DNA of 64,000 nt. Source: DATAVB01 sp040414495 (GTDB lineage: Bacteria; Actinomycetota; Actinomycetes; Mycobacteriales; QHCD01). The stretch is from contig JBEDUI010000223.1 of assembly GCA_040414495.1 (NCBI GenBank), positions 1 to 64,000 of the forward strand. The letters run 5' to 3'. Under the pieces are notes generated by a model that had not been told where the DNA came from, searched no databases, and saw only the letters and a program-made list of their open reading frames with translations. The stretch's first letter is position 1. Each line of letters begins with the position of its first letter. The position numbers were made by a program, and so were the translations under genes. Below, piece by piece: positions 44,431 through 53,325 of this stretch.

Positions 44431-45900
44431 TTAGGAATTCGGTTTCGTGGTGTACGGCTTCAGGATGTCCCAGTCAGCGAACGTGAAGTCGTCCCGACTC
44501 ACCTTTGCCCCCTGCGCCTTCGCCGCCTTGATCCCGTCATCCAGCGACTTGTTCCTCCGACCGGCGAGTTCGGACAGTGCACTGTGGACGTTGCCGAGTT
44601 GGCCCGTGTAGAGGCCGGCCAGCACATCGTTGTGGTCCGGCTTGACCGTGCCCAGCGTGACCTTCGCGGCATCCGGATTCTTGATCGTTGGCTGCGGTCC
44701 GACCACCGCGTACTTGGACATCCCCACGTAGGCGGCGAACGGCTTGAACGTCACCTTGGACGGGTCGTTCGCGTCCGGGTGCGCCGAAAGCCCTTGGCCA
44801 TCGGCAACCCAACGTTTGCCGGCCGCATCGCCGTACAACCAGTCGAACCATTTCCACGCCGCGTCGGCGACCTTGGATTTCGCGTTGATCGCGACGAAAC
44901 TGCCGCCGGGCGGACCGTAATAGAGCGCCTGCGGCGTTCCGCTCGGCGAGGGCAGCGTCACCAGGCTGTAGTCGGTGAACTTGTGGCTGGTCCACTCCGG
45001 CTGGTTCCACACCCCGCCGATCGTCATGCCGAACTTTCCCTGTTCGAAGAAGGCGCGGGCCTGCTCATCGGAAATGCTCATCGAGTTCGGATAGAAATAG
45101 CCCTTTTTCTTCCACTGCAGGATCAGGTTGACCGCATCGGCGTAGTTCCGGTCGGTGTCGTACGTCCAGCGCCCGACCCGGTAGTCCGCGCTGTCCACGC
45201 CGGCGCTGGCCATCCCGCCAGGCGATCCGGCGCCCCGCACGAGGATGTCGGCCCACCATTCGAGGATCACGTTGTCGGCGTTGCCGAAGCCCAGACCGTC
45301 CGCTTTGGTCTTGGACCTGACGATCGATGCGAACTTGCCGATGTCGTCCCAGGTCTGCGGCAGCTTCACCGAGCCGTCGGAGTTGGTCAGCCCGGCCTGT
45401 TTGAAGATTCCATTGTGGACGTACAGTTGCAGGGAGGGACCGGCGCCGGAAAACGGCGCGGTGTAGACCTTCCCGTTGAAAACGTCGATGCCCTCGGTGA
45501 AACTGCCGGCCGGGAACCCGGACTGCCAGTCCTTGGTCGCCCATGTGTTCAGCGGGTCCAGCCAACCGTTCGTGACCTGGGTCGGCAGCGTCGGCGTCTT
45601 CGGTAGCATGAAGATGTCCGGCGCATTGCTGCTCCGGAACGCCAGCGACAGCAGGTTGTCGTATTTGTCACTGACCTGGGTCGTCTTCTTGATCGTTATT
45701 TTCGGATTGGCCTTTTGGAACAGCTTGATTTCGTTGTCAACCCAACCAGCTTGGCTGACGTAACTGTCCCAATAGGTCACCGTCGTTTTGCCCGACGCCG
45801 AGCCGCCGGACGATCCACATCCGACCAGCGTGCCGCCGAATGTCGCCGCACCGCCGACCGCCGCGGCGCGCAGGAACGTGCGCCGGTTGATATCCGTCAT
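44431..45900 (-). CDS. Sugar ABC importer substrate-binding lipoprotein (xylan locus)
   Basis: A 489-aa family-1 binding protein. The signal NRRTFLRAAAVGGAATFGGTLVGC has twin arginines and lipobox LVGC. FRSSNAPDIFMLPKTP and KFGMTIGGVWNQPEW are typical binding-protein regions. Two adjacent ATGs exist (45903, 45900); the second is chosen because GGAG lies at a normal 5-nt spacing from it and only 2 nt from the first. It follows the GH10 xylanase by 26 bp, so xylo-oligosaccharides are its likely ligands. Confidence 0.92.
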   Translation of the reverse strand: MTDINRRTFLRAAAVGGAATFGGTLVGCGSSGGSASGKTTVTYWDSYVSQAGWVDNEIKLFQKANPKITIKKTTQVSDKYDNLLSLAFRSSNAPDIFMLPKTPTLPTQVTNGWLDPLNTWATKDWQSGFPAGSFTEGIDVFNGKVYTAPFSGAGPSLQLYVHNGIFKQAGLTNSDGSVKLPQTWDDIGKFASIVRSKTKADGLGFGNADNVILEWWADILVRGAGSPGGMASAGVDSADYRVGRWTYDTDRNYADAVNLILQWKKKGYFYPNSMSISDEQARAFFEQGKFGMTIGGVWNQPEWTSHKFTDYSLVTLPSPSGTPQALYYGPPGGSFVAINAKSKVADAAWKWFDWLYGDAAGKRWVADGQGLSAHPDANDPSKVTFKPFAAYVGMSKYAVVGPQPTIKNPDAAKVTLGTVKPDHNDVLAGLYTGQLGNVHSALSELAGRRNKSLDDGIKAAKAQGAKVSRDDFTFADWDILKPYTTKPNS

Positions 45901-45926
45901 CATGTCTCCTCAGTGGAACTGGACTG

Positions 45927-48900
45927 TCACTGGCAAGTCGCGGTCGCGGACGATGCCGACACCGTGGTTCCGCTCAACTGCCACTTGACCGTGTCGCCTT
46001 CGGTGAACGTGACAGCCGTACTGCGTGGCTGGTCGCCGGGCTGGAACTGCACCGGTTGACCACGATCGGCCGGAGCCGGGGTGAACGCATTGCCGCTCCC
46101 CGCCGGGATCGGTACGCCAAAGGCGTTCGGGTTGGAATAGCCGAAGTACGCCGTGAGATTGCTTTGCGGGCCGCGCACCACGCACGCTGCGCTCGGCTCG
46201 ATCGGCTTGACCACAGTGGACTCCGGCCCGGCCGGCTGGAATGACGCGTCGTCCACGTACAGGTCGGCCGCCCCGCTCACCGAACTGATCCACCATTCGG
46301 CCTTCGCCAGCGTTTTGCCGGACCAGTTCAGCGTCACGTTGTTGCCGCTCAGTTCGGTCCAGCCGTCGGAATTCACCTGCCCGGAGGCGATCGGCACCGA
46401 CTCGCTCGACCCGTCGGTATAGCTGAGTTTCACCCTGATCTGCGCCGTCTCGGGCTGCGCACCGGACGCCAGCCGAATCCAAGTCGAGCTCTTGTACGCC
46501 GCCCCGTTGGTGACCTGCACGCCCTGCGCCGGACCGGCCCATTCGTAGGTCCGGTTGGTGACGGCCAACGACGAACTGCCGCTGTGCGCCTGGTCAGTGG
46601 TCGCGCTGGCCGCGCACGGCGAGAAGCAGTACCAGCCGGTGGTGCTGTTCTCCACGTCGCCGTTGGTCAGGAAATCCTGCCCAGCGGGCGGCGAATTGCT
46701 GGCCGCGAATGATGCATCGTCGACATCAAAGTCTTCCGTACCACCGGTGGTGGACACCCACCATTCCGCTTTTTGGAATGTCCCGCTCCAACTCACCTTG
46801 ACGCCGTTGGCGCGTACCTGGGTCCAACCGGTGTCGCTGATGTTGGCGCGGCCGAAGGGAATCGTCACCGAGCCGGTCGAGGTGGTGACCTTCAATTCCA
46901 CCAGCGCCGTGTCGTTCCCGGGCTGGGCCAACCGCACCCACATCGAGGAGTCGTACATGCCACCGTTGGCGACCGATACGCCCTGGGCCGGCCCGACCCA
47001 GTTCGCGGCCCGGTTGGTGACCGCCAGCGCCGCATTTCCACTGTGGACCGGGTTGTTGGTCAGCCCGAGCGTGCAGGTGCCCAGGCAGTACCAACCGGTG
47101 GTGTTGCCACTTTCGAGTCCGCCGTTGCCCGCGATGTTGGCGCCACCGGGGAGTTCTGGCTGGATACGGGGCGGTGCCTGCGCCGGCGGCGGGTCGCCAA
47201 CCGTTGGGGTCAGGGCGATGTCGTCGAGCGTGCAGGTCGGATCGCCTGATACGCCGTCGTTCTGCCACGCGAAGACCTGGGTCCAACCGGTCCCGTCCGG
47301 TGGGGTGAAGGCGAGCAGCCGCTGGTTGTAGGAGGACGTGTCGTCCCCGAACGTCAACGAGTACTGGAAACTGGTCTTGCCCGGCGACGGTCCACCTCGG
47401 ACACCCACGTAGCACTGGTTGGCCGCGGCGCTGGATTTACCCCAGGCGCTAAGCGTGTAGCTCTTGCCGTTCTGCAGATCGATCGGCTGCTGGCTCACGC
47501 CGCTGCCATCACCGAGTTGGAGCGCCTGCTGTCCATTGTGGGCACTCGTGCCGGTCTGCGGGCTGCCGAGCGGTACCCAACCGTGCGTGCCCGACTCGAA
47601 ACCGCCGTCGCCGATGGCGCTGACGGCGTCGGTCCGGGGTGTGGTGGCTATGCCGTCGGCGACCACCGTGACCGACGTTCCGCTGTTGTTGGGCAGGTGC
47701 ACGCGAACCTGCTTGGCGACACCATTGACGGTCACGGTCACGACATAATCGCCGAGGAAGCCGCGAGTGGAGTAGGCGCCGTTCGTCTGCGTGCTGCCCT
47801 GTGCGTTGGTCCACCACTCCTTCTTCAGCAGATCCTCAAGCACCAGCGCGTTCGGCTTGGGCGACCAGTCGGCGTTGAAGAGCGGAACCAATGGGTTGTA
47901 CGTGTCACCACCCCAGAACCCGAAGTTGCTGATCTCGTTGACGTTCGGGTCGCTGAACATCATCGTCATGAAGTCGCGCGTGTAATCGGCCTGCAATTGC
48001 TGGTCGTCGGTTGCGATATCGAATTCGGTGACACCGACCTTGATGCCGAGCTTGGCGAACTTGTCCACGATCGGCAGCAGATCCTCGGGCGGGGTGAGCT
48101 CCAGGCCGCCGTGGCCGCCGAAATGGCTCTCGAAACCGACTTCTCCGACCGGCGCACCGTGCGCTTTCATCGACTTGATCAGGTTGTAGTCGTAGTCGAT
48201 ATGGCGTTGATTGGCGCCGTTGTCCTCATCCAGACCAAAATCGTTGAGCACCAACGTCGATTTCGGCGCGGCCTTGTGCGCCAGCTCGTACCAGGAGTCA
48301 ATCTCGTTCGGGCCGAGAATGTCCTGCAGGTTGTGGTTGGAATACGGCTCGTTGACAACATCCCATTCGTCGACGAGTCCGTTGGTCGCGCTGGCCTCGT
48401 CGGTGATGTGGTTGTCCACTCGGGAACGCAGCGCGGCGGGGTCGTTCGCCAGCTTCTGTACGTCGGCCGGCATATTGCCCCAGGAAGGCCAGACCAGGTT
48501 GTGGCCGCGAATGTGCATGCCCAGGTCGCGGAACCACTGCAGCGAAGGGTACGTCAGCGCATCGCGTTCGGTCTGGTTCTCCCAGTGGCTCCATTTCAGG
48601 TTGTTGGCCAAAACGGCCTCGTTGAAATACTTGCTGCCGATATCCCGGATGTTGGTCGCATCCGTCGCGGTCTCATTGGCCGATGGATCATCGAGCATGT
48701 AGGCGGCGTCGTAGCCGGTGCCGAAATTGAACGCGGAACGCTGCTCGGCCACCTTCACCGCGGCACCGCTGATCGGCTTACCGTGCTGGTCCACCACATT
48801 GACGGTCAGATTTCCCTTGCGGTACTTGTCGATCCGCTGGTTCGCCGCGGTCCGCCAGGCTGCGTTCGGGTCCCGACCCTGGTACGTCACCTTCGGCCAA

Positions 48901-49505
48901 TTAGCAGGATTTCCCTGGCCGTAGTCCTGGACGGATACGCCGCCAATCTGCAAGGTCTGCTGACCGTATCCCAGCCACAGCTGGAAATGCGCCTCACCGG
49001 GGTTGTAGTCCTCCGCGATACGGAACGGGAATTGGAATTTCTGCCAATCCTGCGTGAGCTGCAGCGGCGCTACCGCCGATTTCGTGTAGCTGCCGCCATC
49101 GCGCTCGAAGACGAACGTCGCCTGCCCGGTGCCCGTGGTCGGCTGCACCCGCCGCGCCCAGAATGTCGCCACAACGGCGTCATTGGCGTGGATCGTGGCC
49201 GCGGTCTTGGCCCCGAGGCCGATCGAATACTCGCCCTCGTAACCCTGGCTGGTGGGGTCACTGGTCACCGCGATCTGCAACGCCTTATCGACATTGTCAT
49301 TACCGGTGACGTCCACAATTTGTGTCTGCGGTGGAGTCCCGGTCGGCTCGGTGAATGCCGCGAGTGGGTCGGCCGGAAGCACGTCGAACGGCGTGGTGTC
49401 GGCCTGTGCGGACGGAGTGAACAGTTGGGACACGGCGAGGACGAGTAACGCGACTGCCAGCCAGGAAATGGCGCGGAGTCGGCGCTGTCCGTGGTGCACT
49501 CTCAT
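45927..49505 (-). CDS. Secreted multi-domain GH10 endo-1,4-beta-xylanase
   Basis: A 1192-aa enzyme. Residues 1-35 are a Sec signal (cleavage near AQA-DT). A beta-sandwich carbohydrate-binding module spans about 40-195, and the GH10 catalytic barrel about 215-570 with acid/base E386 in WDVVNEPYSN and nucleophile E494 in GVTEFDIAT. Three further CBM4/9-like modules begin near 635 (DGGFESGTHGW), 790 (NGGLESGNTTGWYC) and 945 (NGDVENSTTGWYC); the last two are close relatives of each other. The C-terminal 80 residues form a small beta-rich domain. It would degrade xylan outside the cell and feed the importer encoded downstream. It is a long, modular GH10 compared with the usual 350-500 aa. Confidence 0.95.
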   Translation of the reverse strand: MRVHHGQRRLRAISWLAVALLVLAVSQLFTPSAQADTTPFDVLPADPLAAFTEPTGTPPQTQIVDVTGNDNVDKALQIAVTSDPTSQGYEGEYSIGLGAKTAATIHANDAVVATFWARRVQPTTGTGQATFVFERDGGSYTKSAVAPLQLTQDWQKFQFPFRIAEDYNPGEAHFQLWLGYGQQTLQIGGVSVQDYGQGNPANWPKVTYQGRDPNAAWRTAANQRIDKYRKGNLTVNVVDQHGKPISGAAVKVAEQRSAFNFGTGYDAAYMLDDPSANETATDATNIRDIGSKYFNEAVLANNLKWSHWENQTERDALTYPSLQWFRDLGMHIRGHNLVWPSWGNMPADVQKLANDPAALRSRVDNHITDEASATNGLVDEWDVVNEPYSNHNLQDILGPNEIDSWYELAHKAAPKSTLVLNDFGLDEDNGANQRHIDYDYNLIKSMKAHGAPVGEVGFESHFGGHGGLELTPPEDLLPIVDKFAKLGIKVGVTEFDIATDDQQLQADYTRDFMTMMFSDPNVNEISNFGFWGGDTYNPLVPLFNADWSPKPNALVLEDLLKKEWWTNAQGSTQTNGAYSTRGFLGDYVVTVTVNGVAKQVRVHLPNNSGTSVTVVADGIATTPRTDAVSAIGDGGFESGTHGWVPLGSPQTGTSAHNGQQALQLGDGSGVSQQPIDLQNGKSYTLSAWGKSSAAANQCYVGVRGGPSPGKTSFQYSLTFGDDTSSYNQRLLAFTPPDGTGWTQVFAWQNDGVSGDPTCTLDDIALTPTVGDPPPAQAPPRIQPELPGGANIAGNGGLESGNTTGWYCLGTCTLGLTNNPVHSGNAALAVTNRAANWVGPAQGVSVANGGMYDSSMWVRLAQPGNDTALVELKVTTSTGSVTIPFGRANISDTGWTQVRANGVKVSWSGTFQKAEWWVSTTGGTEDFDVDDASFAASNSPPAGQDFLTNGDVENSTTGWYCFSPCAASATTDQAHSGSSSLAVTNRTYEWAGPAQGVQVTNGAAYKSSTWIRLASGAQPETAQIRVKLSYTDGSSESVPIASGQVNSDGWTELSGNNVTLNWSGKTLAKAEWWISSVSGAADLYVDDASFQPAGPESTVVKPIEPSAACVVRGPQSNLTAYFGYSNPNAFGVPIPAGSGNAFTPAPADRGQPVQFQPGDQPRSTAVTFTEGDTVKWQLSGTTVSASSATATCQ

Positions 49506-49546
49506 GGCTCAACGCCCTTTCGACGTCGGACGAGGCACAGCGGTAC

Positions 49547-49567
49547 CGCCACCAGGGCGTGGTGGCG
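49547..49567. terminator. Small hairpin between LacI and xylanase genes
   Basis: CGCCACCA at 49547-49554 pairs with TGGTGGCG at 49560-49567 around a 5-nt loop. It lies between two co-directional genes and could end the regulator transcript or act in the xylanase leader. Confidence 0.4.
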
Positions 49568-49629
49568 CCGCGGCGTTCGGAAATCGAGCGTTCTAGAGTG
49601 ACTGATAAAGCCGGGTACTGAATAAGCGA

Positions 49630-50760
49630 CTAGCTGGATGGATCCTGTTGCGCGGGAATGACGGTGTCCGCGCCAAATGCTGCGTCGGTGAGTTTCGGGC
49701 CGGTGCCCCCGTGCACACCATCGGGGCGCTTGCGGACGGAACGCCGCCGACCTCGCGGCGCTGGGCCGGCGCTGGCCCGGATCACCAGATCGGTGGGCAT
49801 CCGCACGTGCCGGGGCGGTCCTTCGTACGAAAGCGCCCCCAATAGCATTTCGGCCGCCTGCCGTCCCATTTCCTCGAACGGCTGGCGGACCGTCGTCAGC
49901 GCCGGCCGCACATGGGCCGAGGAGACGATGTCATCAAAACCGACGACCGAAACGTCGTCGGGAACCCGTAAGCCGCATTCGGCGGCTGCATCGATGATCG
50001 CGTACGCCATTGGGTCGTTGTGCGCGAAGATCGCGGTCGGCCGGTCCGGCTGGCTCAACAGGTCAATGGCCTGCCGGTGCGCATTTTCCGGCCGGAACTC
50101 GCCGGACCGGATCAGATCGGCGTCGATCGTCATCCCGGCCGCGGCCAGCGCGTCGACATATCCCTTGTTGCGGTCGACGCAGCACGGATATTGCGATGGT
50201 CCTTCGATGCAGGCGATTCGTCGATGACCCAGCTCCAGCAGGTGCTGGACCGCCGACCGCGCCCCGCCGTAACTATCAGTCTCGACCGAGGGAAGGTCGA
50301 CGTGCGCGCCCAGCGTATTGAGCAGCACGACCGGCATTCCCGAGCGATGCAACTCGATCAGCGGCTCGACCGGCTGGTCATGCGTGACGACCAGCATTCC
50401 CGACACCACATTTGTGCCGAGAATGCGATCAACGACCCGGCTGTAATCCCGATCGTTGGTGCTCGTATAAAGAATGATCTCGTAATTGCTGCGTTCGACC
50501 GCGGACGCGACACCGTAATTGATCGACGCGACCATGCGCCAGGTCAGTCCCGGCACGATCATGCCGATGAACGGACTGGCCGCGCCCTTGCCGAGCGCGG
50601 TGGCGGTGACGCTGGGCACGTAATTGTGCTCGGACATCACCTGCAGCACCCGCGCCCGGGTTTCGGGATCGACCCGGGGTCGGTTGTTCAGCACCAGGGA
50701 CACGGTTGACTTCGACACGCCCGCCAAGCGGGCAATATCGCGAATCGTCAACTTCGCCAT
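49630..50760 (-). CDS. LacI-family transcriptional regulator (xylan locus)
   Basis: A 376-aa repressor with a textbook DNA-binding domain MAKLTIRDIARLAGVSKSTVSLVLNNRPRVDPETRARVLQVM and sugar-binding core (AIFAHNDPMAYAIIDAAAECGLRVPDDVSVVGFDDIVSS). The frame is open to 50922, but ATG 50760 starts exactly at the HTH with GAGG upstream. It lies between the xylanase and a divergent glycosidase, so it probably controls both. Palindromes with a central CG in the divergent gap (50852-50861) fit LacI operators. Confidence 0.93.
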   Translation of the reverse strand: MAKLTIRDIARLAGVSKSTVSLVLNNRPRVDPETRARVLQVMSEHNYVPSVTATALGKGAASPFIGMIVPGLTWRMVASINYGVASAVERSNYEIILYTSTNDRDYSRVVDRILGTNVVSGMLVVTHDQPVEPLIELHRSGMPVVLLNTLGAHVDLPSVETDSYGGARSAVQHLLELGHRRIACIEGPSQYPCCVDRNKGYVDALAAAGMTIDADLIRSGEFRPENAHRQAIDLLSQPDRPTAIFAHNDPMAYAIIDAAAECGLRVPDDVSVVGFDDIVSSAHVRPALTTVRQPFEEMGRQAAEMLLGALSYEGPPRHVRMPTDLVIRASAGPAPRGRRRSVRKRPDGVHGGTGPKLTDAAFGADTVIPAQQDPSS

Positions 50761-51068
50761 GATGGCTGGACCTCGCTGCTGAAGGCGCGCTTGCCGCGCC
50801 AGGTGGGGATATCGTCGCCGGTCGCCCCGGGGCCGGTCCAACTCAGATGCTGGACCGGTCCGACGCTTGGGCTGACTGTAGTGCTGGACCGGTTCGACGT
50901 CAATGCCGTTTCCAATTCGCAATCTTCGGGTGCAACGGTTTGCGAACAGGCGGCGGCGGCTGGCAGCATGTCAGCGCGAATGCCCTTGCTGGCTCGCGAT
51001 TTCGCGTCGCTCTTCGCCGGTCGCCGCGGTCCGACGTCTCCGCCAGCCCAACCATGTCAGGGGAGACG
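50761..51068. promoter_or_regulatory. Divergent control region with candidate LacI operators
   Basis: This 308-bp gap contains GGACCGGTCC (50852-50861), a perfect palindrome with the central CG typical of LacI-family operators. A direct copy of the surrounding 17 bp lies 34 bp downstream (50849-50865 and 50883-50899, one mismatch). A half copy CCGGTCCA is at 50833-50840. The second copy is part of a 24-bp sequence repeated in inverted orientation beyond the glycosidase gene. Confidence 0.55.
50882..50905 (+). repeat. 24-bp inverted repeat, left copy
   Basis: Identical to the reverse complement of 53117-53140. The match extends to 30 bp (50876-50905) with two pyrimidine transitions. It lies 163 bp upstream of the glycosidase start and contains the TGGACCGGTTCGACG element. 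Confidence 0.85.
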
Positions 51069-53081
51069 ATGAGCTATCAGCTCGACGATTTCAGGTTCGA
51101 CCTGCGCCGCGGGGTGCCGCCGGCACATACCTGGGTCGGCAGTGGCTGGGGCACCGTCGCCAGTGCACCGGGCACCGTGTGTGGCGTGGATGGCCTGTTC
51201 GCACCGCCCTATGCCGCGCCGGATCTGGCGCTACGGCTGGGTTTCGAGATCGACGGCCAGCTGATCAGCGACGGCGCCCGACCCGGCATCGCCGGGCATG
51301 GCGTACTGCACGCGGCCGCGTTCTGGCGACCGGATCAGGTCCGCCGGCATGGGACGTACCACCACTACCGCGAGGGGCGGTTGATCTCGTTCCGTATCGA
51401 CAGCACGCTCATCCCGCTCCATGGCGAAGGCGGTTACGTGCTGCGGATCGAGGTCGGTAACCGGGCCGAAACCACTCTGTCGCTGGGGTTACGTCCGGAA
51501 TTCACCCCGGGCGGGCCGTCCCGGGTGCCGTTGGCCGAATGGGGCTGGATGCCGCCGGCGGCCGGCGCAGCCGCGTTAGCCGCAGGCCCCGGAATTTGGC
51601 GGTCCGGGGAGATCGAGGTACGGCTGGAGCACGACCGACTCGACGCCGATATTCCGGCCGGCAGCGCGGCTACGTACACACTGTTGGTGCGCGTCGGTTC
51701 ACCGGAAATGGCCGCACCCGGACGGCTGGACGACCTGGCCGATCGGGCGATATCACGGTGGAATTCCCGGTTGGACACGGCAATGCGCCCGATTCCGGAG
51801 CTGCGGACCGATATCCCGGGCTTGCGGGAGTACTGGCTGCGATCCTTGAACAGCGGTCTGGTCTGCCTGTGGGACAACCCCGATTTCATCACCACTCCGT
51901 TCGTCACCACCTCGGGCATCGACGGCGGCGCACTGTGCGCGTATGCCTGGGACACCGGTGGATACGCGCCGCATCTGATCACGATGATGCTCGGCGATAC
52001 GGCCACCGATCTGCTGGAGGCGATGCTGAAGGCGGATCTGACCGACCATTACGCGATCGCCCCGGACGGAAGCGGTTTGGGCGTCGCCTACGCGTACACC
52101 GGTTGGTCGCTGGTGAATCTTGCCACCGCGATTGCCAGCCACCACGGCATTTCGGCCGGCCTTGTCTCCCGGCTCTATGACACGGTTATGTCGCTCGACG
52201 ATCGTTTTCCGGCCGTCGGTGAGCTGCGCGATCACGGCACCCAGCACAATTTGCTGGAAATGCGCGGCGCCGGCTGGGAACACGTGGTCGCCAGCCCCAA
52301 CGCCGAGCGAGCCTGGTATCTGGAGCTGCTGGCCGATCTGGCCGATGCCTCCGGCGCGCCGCTCCCCTGTGGACAGTTGCGCGGGCAGGCCAAGCGCATT
52401 CGTACGGCGATTATCGAGGAGCTGTGGGATTCGGAAGCGGGTTGGTTCCGCAGCCGCTACCCCGACGGCCATATCGAGATCGTCCGGTCAATCCAGGCCT
52501 ACGACGCGCTGCGGGCCGGAGCGGTCAACGATGAGATGGCCGCGGCCCTGCTGGGCGAACTGCGGGACGGCGCATTCCTCGGGAAATACGGAGTGTCGAG
52601 TGTGTCCGCACAGGACGAACGGCATTACGAGCTGGGCGATGTCGACTGGTCCGGCGGCGGCGCGTACACCGGCGAGGGCCCGCTGCTGGCGCTGACCCTG
52701 TGGGAACGCGGCGAATCCGCGCTGGCGTGGGATGTGCTGCGCCGGCTGCTGTGGATGGGCGAGCATTTCCCGTACTTCCCCCAAGAGCACTATTGCGACC
52801 GCCCGACCTCTCCCCCGGCACACCGGCGCGCCAATATCGTGGCCGGATTGGCCGGTGCGGAGGCAATCCTGACCGGACTGGCCGGCGTGCGGCCGCAACC
52901 GGACGGAAGTCTGTGGTTCCGACCGTCCCCCGTGGACGGCACGATCGAGTTGTATGGGCTGCATTTCCGGGACCACAGCATCGATGTGGTCGTCTCGCCC
53001 GCCGGCTGTGCGATCACTGTGGACGGACGGCGGATCGAGGCCGTCGGCGATGAGCCGGTGCTCGCCGTACCGCCATCCTGA
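51069..53081 (+). CDS. Predicted (alpha/alpha)6-barrel glycoside hydrolase
   Basis: A 670-aa protein without signal peptide. An N-terminal beta-sandwich (about 1-260) is followed by a helical barrel with WDNPDFITTPFVTTSGIDGGALCAYAWDTGGYAPHLITMML, PDGSGLGVAYAYTGWSLVNLA and GDVDWSGGGAYTGEGPLLALTLW, and a C-terminal beta domain (LWFRPSPVDGTIELYGLHF). Many acidic/aromatic residues in the barrel suggest a glycosidase of the GH63/GH78/GH95-like clan, but I cannot assign a family. ATG 51069 has AGGGGAG upstream. It is divergent from the LacI regulator and would act in the cytosol on imported oligosaccharides. Confidence 0.65.
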   Translation: MSYQLDDFRFDLRRGVPPAHTWVGSGWGTVASAPGTVCGVDGLFAPPYAAPDLALRLGFEIDGQLISDGARPGIAGHGVLHAAAFWRPDQVRRHGTYHHYREGRLISFRIDSTLIPLHGEGGYVLRIEVGNRAETTLSLGLRPEFTPGGPSRVPLAEWGWMPPAAGAAALAAGPGIWRSGEIEVRLEHDRLDADIPAGSAATYTLLVRVGSPEMAAPGRLDDLADRAISRWNSRLDTAMRPIPELRTDIPGLREYWLRSLNSGLVCLWDNPDFITTPFVTTSGIDGGALCAYAWDTGGYAPHLITMMLGDTATDLLEAMLKADLTDHYAIAPDGSGLGVAYAYTGWSLVNLATAIASHHGISAGLVSRLYDTVMSLDDRFPAVGELRDHGTQHNLLEMRGAGWEHVVASPNAERAWYLELLADLADASGAPLPCGQLRGQAKRIRTAIIEELWDSEAGWFRSRYPDGHIEIVRSIQAYDALRAGAVNDEMAAALLGELRDGAFLGKYGVSSVSAQDERHYELGDVDWSGGGAYTGEGPLLALTLWERGESALAWDVLRRLLWMGEHFPYFPQEHYCDRPTSPPAHRRANIVAGLAGAEAILTGLAGVRPQPDGSLWFRPSPVDGTIELYGLHFRDHSIDVVVSPAGCAITVDGRRIEAVGDEPVLAVPPS

Positions 53082-53116
53082 GGCTGGCCGATCCGGTCAT
53101 TGGTCGCTGTGGCTGC

Positions 53117-53140
53117 CATTGACGTCGAACCGGTCCAGCA
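53117..53140 (-). repeat. 24-bp inverted repeat, right copy
   Basis: Inverted identical copy of 50882-50905, located 36 bp after the glycosidase stop in a convergent intergenic region. Confidence 0.85.
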
Positions 53141-53215
53141 TTATAGGCCGAATCAGCGCTGACATCTCCTGCTGTCACGTCGACCGTCAGTCGACTTGGC
53201 GATGAGGCCCTGTTC

Positions 53216-53291
53216 TTGTTGATCATGAAATTAGCTGCGCGACACGCCGACGACACGCCGGAATTATTGTCGGGAACTTCATGATCAACAA
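53216..53291. repeat. 76-bp element bounded by 14-bp inverted repeats
   Basis: TTGTTGATCATGAA at 53216-53229 is the exact reverse complement of 53278-53291. With flanking bases about 16 of 18 positions pair. The 48-bp interior is non-coding and contains two copies of GACACGCCG. It lies between convergent genes. It may be a miniature mobile element, a dispersed palindromic repeat, or a weak long-loop terminator. Confidence 0.6.
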
Positions 53292-53325
53292 AACTGGGGC
53301 CAAATTCCCGGCGTACGATCCGGCC

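Noticed and set aside
43207..45606. Plus-strand open frame of 799 aa across the fourth importer operon
   Set aside because: It is antisense to three well-recognised importer genes and lacks any domain or ribosome site.
47517..49448. Plus-strand open frame of 643 aa antisense to the xylanase
   Set aside because: Shadow frame; the GH10 catalytic motifs are on the minus strand.
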